This document shows, in pieces, positions 59,455 to 64,000 of a DNA stretch of 64,000 nucleotides. The stretch lies in NCBI RefSeq assembly GCF_019511645.1, contig NZ_JAEUAX010000005.1, positions 124,001 to 188,000 on the forward strand, in the 5' to 3' direction. The translations under genes and the position numbers were made by a program. Under the pieces are notes generated by a model. The model saw nothing but the letters and a program-made list of their open reading frames with translations, did not search any database and was not told the DNA's origin. The DNA comes from Microbacterium ureisolvens (GTDB lineage: Bacteria > Actinomycetota > Actinomycetes > Actinomycetales > Microbacteriaceae). Position 1 is the stretch's first letter. Each line of letters starts with the position of its first letter.

Positions 59455-59823
59455 TCAGGAGACGGGGCGGAACGAGACGAGGCCAACGGTGTTGCCCTCG
59501 GAGTCCTTGACGAACGCCTGCCACTCGTCGTACCCCGCCGGACCGAGTGTGTCGTCTTCATGCGTGAAGATCTTGTGCGGCGGCGCGACGACCTCCGCGC
59601 GGTCGCCGATGCGCTCGAGCGCGGCCGCGACGTCGGCGACGGACAGGTAGTGCAGGGCGGTGGGCGCATTGCGATCGAGCAGCAGCCGGATCCCGTCGAG
59701 ATCGAAGAACAACAGCCCCGGTGGATCGAACACCGCCATGGGCTCGGTGTCGAGGAGCGTGGAGTAGAAGGCGGCCGCGCGATCGAGGTCGTCGGCATGC
59801 TGGGCGACCTGAACGAGTCTCAT
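59455..59823 (-). CDS. VOC-family (glyoxalase-like) protein
   Basis: This 122-residue protein has the vicinal-oxygen-chelate fold: VQVAQHADDLDRAAAFYSTLL at the start and FVKDSEGNTVGLV at the end. Both betaalphabetabetabeta units are present. Metal ligands are plausible at the early His/Gln and late positions, but activity cannot be assigned. Confidence 0.85.
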   Translation of the reverse strand: MRLVQVAQHADDLDRAAAFYSTLLDTEPMAVFDPPGLLFFDLDGIRLLLDRNAPTALHYLSVADVAAALERIGDRAEVVAPPHKIFTHEDDTLGPAGYDEWQAFVKDSEGNTVGLVSFRPVS

Positions 59824-59928
59824 GGCGTCATTGTCGCCCGCACCTGCACGTCGCGCCAGTGATGTCGTCCTTCCGATCTCCCCGCGCGGTGGAGTATCAA
59901 TGAGGGAGGCGATCCCTGGAGGTTGACG

Positions 59929-60093
59929 ATGCTCTTCGTGGTCTATCTGATCCTGTTGGTCGGCGGCATGGCCCTCGTGGGCCTGTCGTTCGCCCTGCCT
60001 CTGCCCGCACTCATGTTCGTGCTGGGCGTGCTCTGCATCGCGGCCGCGGTGGCTGTTCCGATCACGGCGAGCGCGTTCGAACAGCGGCGCTGA
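59929..60093 (+). CDS. Small two-helix membrane protein, 54 aa
   Basis: This short protein is almost all hydrophobic, with two helices (about residues 2-24 and 26-47) and a polar EQRR end. A strong GGAGG lies 7 bases before the ATG. I recognise no family. Confidence 0.65.
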   Translation: MLFVVYLILLVGGMALVGLSFALPLPALMFVLGVLCIAAAVAVPITASAFEQRR

Positions 60094-60147
60094 GCACGCT
60101 CGATTCGGCACCCGGGTTCACGGGATGCCGCGCCGATCGTGGGCTCG

Positions 60148-60987
60148 TCATCCCCTGACGCTATGGACGGCCGAGGTCAGCTCGCGCGCGAGATCGCGCG
60201 CGAGGTAGCCGAGACCGACCCGCTCCCCGAGGCGGACACCCGCTCGAGCGTGAGCCCAGGATCCCCACACCGCGGCACGAGCGGGATCCACGCCGCGTGC
60301 GGCGAAACCTGCGATGGCGCCGGCGAGCACATCGCCGCTGCCGGAGGTGCCCAATCCGCCGTCGCCGTCGTCGAGCCGCCACGCGTGCCCGTCCGGGTCA
60401 GCCACCACGCCGTAGCAGTTCACGACCGCGTCGAAGGCCCCGGCGATCTCGCCGACATCGGCCACGTCGTCGGCGAGCTCGTGACCGAGCAGGATCTTCG
60501 CCTCGTCCTTGTTGGGATTCAGGATGAGGTCGTCGGGAAGGCTGCCCCGGTCGATCTCGGGAAGCACCCCCAGCGCGAAGGCGTCGAGCACGACGAGACG
60601 TGGGCCCGCCCCAGCCACGGCGAGGAGCGTCGCCCGCGTCTCGTCGGCGTCACTGAAGCCCGGCCCGATGAGCACGGCGTCGGCGGACGCGATCCGCTCG
60701 CCCAGCTCGCCGTTCAGCGGCGCCTCGGCATCATCGGGAAGGGCGAGGATGCCGGCTTCGGGCAGCGCGATGCCGACCTGAGCGTCGATCGACTGCGGCA
60801 CCGCCAGAGCCACGCGGCCCGCACCCACCCGCAGCGCCGACTCCCCGGCGAGGAGCACGGCCCCGGGTGAGGTGCGGGATCCGCCGACGACCACGACGTC
60901 GCCGCGGGACTTCTTGGAGTCGCCGGGGTCGGGCAGGCCCCACTTCCGCAGGAGCGTCTCGGTGACGGGTTCAGCGCGGCTGGACAT
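60148..60987 (-). CDS. nnrD: ADP-dependent NAD(P)H-hydrate dehydratase
   Basis: This is a metabolite-repair enzyme of the YjeF C-terminal/ribokinase superfamily, 279 residues, that restores hydrated NADH or NADPH. VVVGGSRTSPGAVLLAGESALRVGAGRV near residue 33 and GTSGSGDVLAGAIAGF near residue 210, with the catalytic Asp, are diagnostic. The YjeF N-terminal epimerase domain is absent. I use the ATG at 60987, which overlaps the preceding phosphatase gene by 17 bases. Confidence 0.92.
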   Translation of the reverse strand: MSSRAEPVTETLLRKWGLPDPGDSKKSRGDVVVVGGSRTSPGAVLLAGESALRVGAGRVALAVPQSIDAQVGIALPEAGILALPDDAEAPLNGELGERIASADAVLIGPGFSDADETRATLLAVAGAGPRLVVLDAFALGVLPEIDRGSLPDDLILNPNKDEAKILLGHELADDVADVGEIAGAFDAVVNCYGVVADPDGHAWRLDDGDGGLGTSGSGDVLAGAIAGFAARGVDPARAAVWGSWAHARAGVRLGERVGLGYLARDLARELTSAVHSVRG

Positions 60988-61696
60988 CGGGATCCCCGGG
61001 ATGGGCGGTGACATCGGCGCCCTCGCGCTGGAGGTGCGCGACATCCGAGAAGGCGGCCAGCTCCCAACCGCCCTCCGCCCGCACCAGGTGGGTGATCGAG
61101 GCGTTCAAGACGGTGTGATCGTCCGCGAAGCCGAGCAGTTCGTCCTCCCGCAGCGGCAGCAGGATGTACAGAAGCAGCATGACCACCGCATCGTGCACGA
61201 CGAGCATCGCCGTCTCGGCCCCACTCTCGAGCACCTCGCGGAGGAATGACCGCAGTCGCAGCGCCACGTCCGCCCAGGACTCCCCGCCGGGGGGTCGATG
61301 GTAGAACTTGCCGAGGTGGCGACGTCGCGAGAACTCTTCCGGGTGCAGGCGCGCAACACCCTGTCTCGTGAGCAGATCCAGGATGCCGAGCTCGCGGTCG
61401 CGCAGTCGTTCGTCGACGAAGATCGTCTGACCCGCCGCCGCATCCCCCAGGGCGAGAGCAAGCGTCTCCCGTGCGCGCGCATACGGCGAGACCCAGTACA
61501 GGTCGATGTCGTCACGGTGATCGGCGAGCCATGCTCCGAGTGCTGCCGCCTGCTCCTGTCCGGTCGCCGACAGCGGCACGTCGGCGTCCCGCACGTCGAG
61601 CGGGATCACGTCGAGCCCTTCTATCTCGGCCCGCGTCGCCGCGATGTTCCCGATGCTCTCACCGTGCCGCACGAGCCACAGCTCTCTCACTGCCAT
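60971..61696 (-). CDS. Histidine phosphatase (phosphoglycerate-mutase-like)
   Basis: This 241-residue protein has the RHG motif at residues 10-12 (RHGES, catalytic His11), a middle RETLALALGD, the acid in ERLRDRELGILD, and the second His in LVVHDAVVML. It is a broad-specificity phosphatase family rather than a proven glycolytic mutase. A TAGCCT box at 61703-61708 lies 6 bases before the ATG. It is co-transcribed with nnrD. Confidence 0.88.
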   Translation of the reverse strand: MAVRELWLVRHGESIGNIAATRAEIEGLDVIPLDVRDADVPLSATGQEQAAALGAWLADHRDDIDLYWVSPYARARETLALALGDAAAGQTIFVDERLRDRELGILDLLTRQGVARLHPEEFSRRRHLGKFYHRPPGGESWADVALRLRSFLREVLESGAETAMLVVHDAVVMLLLYILLPLREDELLGFADDHTVLNASITHLVRAEGGWELAAFSDVAHLQREGADVTAHPGDPDVQPR

Positions 61697-61896
61697 CGCC
61701 CCAGGCTAGGCACCCGCACCCGGCTGCAGGTACCCATTGACAGCGACCGGCCCCCGCGTCGCGAGACATCGTGGGGATCGTCCAGCACGGTGTCGCGCCC
61801 CCACGGTGGCGCCGACACGTCGCGCGCCCCTCCGGTATCGGGCAGCACGAGGACTGCGTCCTGACGCGAGGGCGGCAGCTGCAGCGACCGTGCCCG

Positions 61897-62982
61897 TCAC
61901 CCGCGACCGACGCCCGGCGGCTCCTGCCACACCAGTCGCGGCTCGAGTTCGAGGTAGCGGGCGCAGCGGGCCGCAGCATCCTGGATCGCGTTCTCTTCAT
62001 CGGGACCGAGCCGCCGGAGCCTGCGGATCTCGAAGGTCACCGCCCGCGTCGTGAGCGTGCGCTTCATGCCCGCGACCACCTGACCGTCGACGAGCGCCAT
62101 TCCGATCGCGGTCTCGCGGCCCCGCGACAGCAGCCCCTCGGCGTCGAGCACCCAGCGCGAGTCCTGATAGCCGCGATACATCTCGTCGAGCACCTGCAGC
62201 AGGTGGCCCTTCGGCGAAGCGGATGCTGCGGCCCGCCCGGGCGCGTGCCAGTAGGTGCGATCGTCATGATCGAACGACTCGAGTCGGTCCGCAGCGCCCG
62301 CGAGTCCGCGACGCACGTCGGTGAGCGTGAGCGTGGCCCAGTAGGCGAGATCGCGCGCCGTCGCCGGCCCGTGCGAGGCGAAGTAGCGGAGGGCGAGCTC
62401 GACGAGCGCCTCATCACGAGACAGTCGTCGCGGCGCGCCGACCCGGTCCGAGAACAGCGCGTACGTGTGCTCTCCGTCGCGCGGGACGCCGCTGCAGATC
62501 AGCGCATGCAGCTCCAGATGGGCTGCCAGCAGCATGAGCTGCATCCCGGTCAGCTGGTGACCGCGCGCCGCGAGCGCGTCGGCGAGCTCGGCACGCGTGC
62601 GGTCCGGCGACTCGGCGAGGGCCGCCAGCACGGCATCGGTGACGGCGGTCAGACGATCGCCGAGCGGAACGAGCTGCTGATCCACCGTGGGCAGCACCCG
62701 ATCGCGGGTGAGCTCCAGCAGCCACAAGGCGTCGTCGGCGTGGACGTAGTGCCACGTCGGACGCAGGACATGCGTCCTCAGCACGCGTCCGCGCGCCAGC
62801 AGGCCGGCGAGGTCATCATGGCGTGGGTCGTGCGTGCGCGTGGCCACGGCCCACGCGGACTGCGACGGATTCTCCGCCTGCACGGCCAGGAGCGACCGCA
62901 CGACGTTCTCCGCTCCGTCCACGGGTGCCGCCAGATGCTGCGAGTGCAGTCGCCAGCGTGCGATGTCACGATCGGTGAGCAC
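61897..62982 (-). CDS. Winged-helix DNA-binding protein (AlkZ/AlkX/YcaQ superfamily)
   Basis: This 361-residue protein matches the HTH_42/PF06224 family: MLTDRDIARWRLHSQHL at the start, LLAVQAENPSQSAWA near residue 31, HVLRPTWHYV near 70, and SRDEALVELALRYFASHGPAT near 190. The superfamily includes DNA glycosylases AlkX, AlkZ and YcaQ, which unhook DNA crosslinks. The QxQ catalytic motif is QxE here, closer to AlkX-type or uncharacterised members. Repair activity is possible but unproven. Confidence 0.85.
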   Translation of the reverse strand: MLTDRDIARWRLHSQHLAAPVDGAENVVRSLLAVQAENPSQSAWAVATRTHDPRHDDLAGLLARGRVLRTHVLRPTWHYVHADDALWLLELTRDRVLPTVDQQLVPLGDRLTAVTDAVLAALAESPDRTRAELADALAARGHQLTGMQLMLLAAHLELHALICSGVPRDGEHTYALFSDRVGAPRRLSRDEALVELALRYFASHGPATARDLAYWATLTLTDVRRGLAGAADRLESFDHDDRTYWHAPGRAAASASPKGHLLQVLDEMYRGYQDSRWVLDAEGLLSRGRETAIGMALVDGQVVAGMKRTLTTRAVTFEIRRLRRLGPDEENAIQDAAARCARYLELEPRLVWQEPPGVGRG

Positions 62983-63024
62983 ACGACGAGCGTATGCGGT
63001 GGAGGCGCGTCCGACCGGTGAAAC

Positions 63025-63252
63025 CTACGGGCAGACGCGAACCCTGCGCCCGTCGAAGCTGACGACGTCGCCGAGCTGCAGTTGCCGTCCGCGGCGGCGA
63101 TCGACCTCGTCGTTCACGAGCACGTAGCCGTCGATGATGGCTTCCTTCACGTTCCCGCCGGAGTCGAGGAGCCCTGCGAACTTGAGGAACTGCCCGAGGC
63201 GTATGGATTCGCCGCCGATCGGGACGTCGTCGATCGGCGCCGGATTCGTCAT
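63025..63252 (-). CDS. S4-domain RNA-binding protein
   Basis: This 75-residue protein is a single S4 domain (IRLGQFLKFAGLLDSGGNVKEAIIDGYVLVNDEV), like YbcJ. It probably binds structured RNA, perhaps the ribosome. A TAACAT box at 63259-63264 lies 6 bases before the ATG, so the mRNA is probably leaderless. Confidence 0.92.
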   Translation of the reverse strand: MTNPAPIDDVPIGGESIRLGQFLKFAGLLDSGGNVKEAIIDGYVLVNDEVDRRRGRQLQLGDVVSFDGRRVRVCP

Positions 63253-63337
63253 CCCCGAATGTTAGCCGACCTCCTGGCCGGTCGGATCGAGAGCCTCCCC
63301 CGCCTCCTCGGGGCAGCGGCGGGATACGGACGGACGG

Positions 63338-63373
63338 TTGACGCGTTGTCCGCTCTCCGGAATAGTTAGGCAT
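63338..63373 (+). promoter_or_regulatory. Promoter of the ArsR gene
   Basis: TTGACG (63338-63343) and a -10-like TAGTTA (63363-63368) with a long 19-bp spacer precede the ATG directly. The -10 box and the start codon lie inside the 44-bp palindrome, so repressor binding would block RNA polymerase. Confidence 0.5.
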
Positions 63374-63395
63374 ATGCCTAACTATTCCGGAGAGC
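63352..63395. promoter_or_regulatory. 44-bp perfect palindrome over the ArsR start
   Basis: Arms 63352-63373 and 63374-63395 are exact reverse complements with no spacer, centred on CAT|ATG where the ATG is the start codon. It is the probable autoregulatory operator of the ArsR gene and could also fold into a long hairpin in the message. Confidence 0.82.
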
Positions 63396-63712
63396 TGGAC
63401 GCGGTACTCCGCGCTCTCGCGGACCCCACTCGCCGCGCGGTCGTCGAGCGACTGGCGAAATCCCCCGCCGTCGTGTCCGACCTGTCGGCACCGTTCTCGA
63501 TGGCGCTGCCTTCGCTGCTGCAGCACCTGCGCATCCTCGAGGACGCCAGAGTCGTGACCTCCAGCAAGCAGGGGCGAGTGCGGACCGTGAGCTTACGACC
63601 CGGCGCGCTCGACGTCCTGCACCTCTGGCTCGGCGAGCAGCGAACCTCTGCGGAACGCCAGGCAGACCGCCTCGGCGTGCACCTCGCCCGCACGACCACG
63701 AAGGAGATCTGA
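63374..63712 (+). CDS. ArsR-family regulator
   Basis: This 112-residue winged-helix repressor shows the ArsR pattern AVLRALADPTRRAVVERLAKSPAVVSDLSAPFSMALPSLLQHLRILEDA, without the metal-binding Cys pair. It resembles the YdfF-like group that sits before small metabolic or resistance genes. The first codons are part of a 44-bp palindrome. The next gene starts 1 bp after its stop, so the pair is an operon. Confidence 0.9.
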   Translation: MPNYSGELDAVLRALADPTRRAVVERLAKSPAVVSDLSAPFSMALPSLLQHLRILEDARVVTSSKQGRVRTVSLRPGALDVLHLWLGEQRTSAERQADRLGVHLARTTTKEI

Positions 63713-63713
63713 A

Positions 63714-64000
63714 ATGACCCGCGTTCGCATCGACCTGTTCTCGTCGCTCGACGGATACACGTCTGCGCCCGACCCCGAGGCCGACAACCCTATGGGCGAC
63801 GACTGGGGCCCGTTGACCGCGGCCTACGCGGCGACCCGCACCTTCCGGCAGAAGGTCTTCGGCGACACCACCGGCGCGGGGACGACCGGGCTCGATGAGT
63901 CGTTCGCCGCCGCGTTCTTCGAGGGCGTGGGTGCCGAGATCATGGGAGCCGCGATGTTCGGCCTGCACGCCCATCCGGACGACCTGGAGTGGAAGGGCTG
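63714..64000 (+). CDS. Dihydrofolate-reductase-family protein (partial)
   Basis: This is the first 95 residues of a RibD C-terminal/dihydrofolate-reductase-like protein. The start MTRVRIDLFSSLDGYTSAP matches that family, and GAEIMGAAMFG near residue 77 is its nucleotide-binding region. It is cut by the window end. It is co-transcribed with the ArsR gene, an arrangement often seen for these proteins. Confidence 0.85.
   Translation, partial: MTRVRIDLFSSLDGYTSAPDPEADNPMGDDWGPLTAAYAATRTFRQKVFGDTTGAGTTGLDESFAAAFFEGVGAEIMGAAMFGLHAHPDDLEWKG

Noticed and set aside
61659..62000. A 113-codon minus-strand frame overlapping the winged-helix gene end
   Set aside because: Composition is Cys/Arg-rich without domain signs. 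It overlaps two supported genes and lacks a ribosome site.
1..64000. CRISPR arrays, tRNA or rRNA genes, insertion sequences, prophage
   Set aside because: No regularly spaced repeats, cloverleaf patterns, transposase or phage proteins were recognised anywhere in the window.

Overview
The window is about 70% GC, gene-dense and strongly biased to G/C-ending codons. Its gene families point to an actinobacterium of the Microbacteriaceae, most likely Microbacterium or a close relative: a DUF222/HNH remnant, an ECF41 sigma factor with its partner oxidoreductase, CIRCE plus HAIR heat-shock boxes, a secreted transglycosylase, DUF1918, DUF2207 and SbcCD, and many apparently leaderless genes. No rRNA, tRNA, CRISPR array, insertion sequence or prophage was seen. 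This is ordinary chromosome with many small regulatory modules.

Layout. 1-9.5 kb: a truncated DHA2-type MFS exporter, an MTA/SAH-type nucleosidase, a secreted SGNH hydrolase, sbcD-sbcC, a Nudix protein with a damaged Nudix box, an alpha/beta hydrolase and a DUF1622 membrane protein whose start lies inside a long hairpin. 9.5-15.9 kb: two small disordered proteins, a small GNAT, a leaderless cysteine-ended leader peptide ahead of a receiver-less winged-helix regulator, an AlkA-like glycosylase, rtcB with a candidate attenuator leader, and small conserved proteins. 15.8-22.5 kb: an S9 peptidase, an ECF41 sigma factor divergent from two NAD(P)-binding oxidoreductases, an aldo/keto reductase and a TetR regulator. 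22.5-31 kb: an agmatine deiminase-amidase-C45 acylase operon, a berberine-bridge-type oxidase with an in-frame RidA-like extension, a LuxR regulator and an MFS exporter. 31-41 kb: two TetR modules, an SDR, GNAT/HNH, a HAD phosphatase, pgi, and a GAF regulator divergent from a flavin monooxygenase. 41-46 kb: a DUF222 pseudogene, a beta-glucoside-type PTS permease, a secreted transglycosylase and a DUF899 protein.

46-52.5 kb is the most striking stretch. Two tandem copies of a structured, promoter- and terminator-bearing small RNA lie next to an ActP/DUF485 symporter pair. That pair is divergent from a LytS/LytTR two-component operon which encodes a second small membrane protein and a second symporter. 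Repeats between the divergent units have the spacing expected of LytTR sites. 52.5-64 kb: a DUF2207 membrane protein, a MarR regulator, an ABC exporter, thymidine kinase, Hsp20 under HAIR/CIRCE, L-serine dehydratase, NAD(P)HX dehydratase with a phosphatase, a winged-helix protein of the AlkX/YcaQ superfamily, an S4 protein, and an ArsR regulator starting inside a 44-bp perfect palindrome ahead of a truncated dihydrofolate-reductase-like gene.

Three themes cross the window. At least twenty genes have a TAnnnT box 5-7 bases before the start codon, which suggests leaderless transcription. Terminators between convergent genes are often built from CGGATGC/GCATCCG, a word that also recurs inside genes. 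Several local regulators have readable operators, including one 17-bp TetR-type site found at two loci about 15 kb apart.
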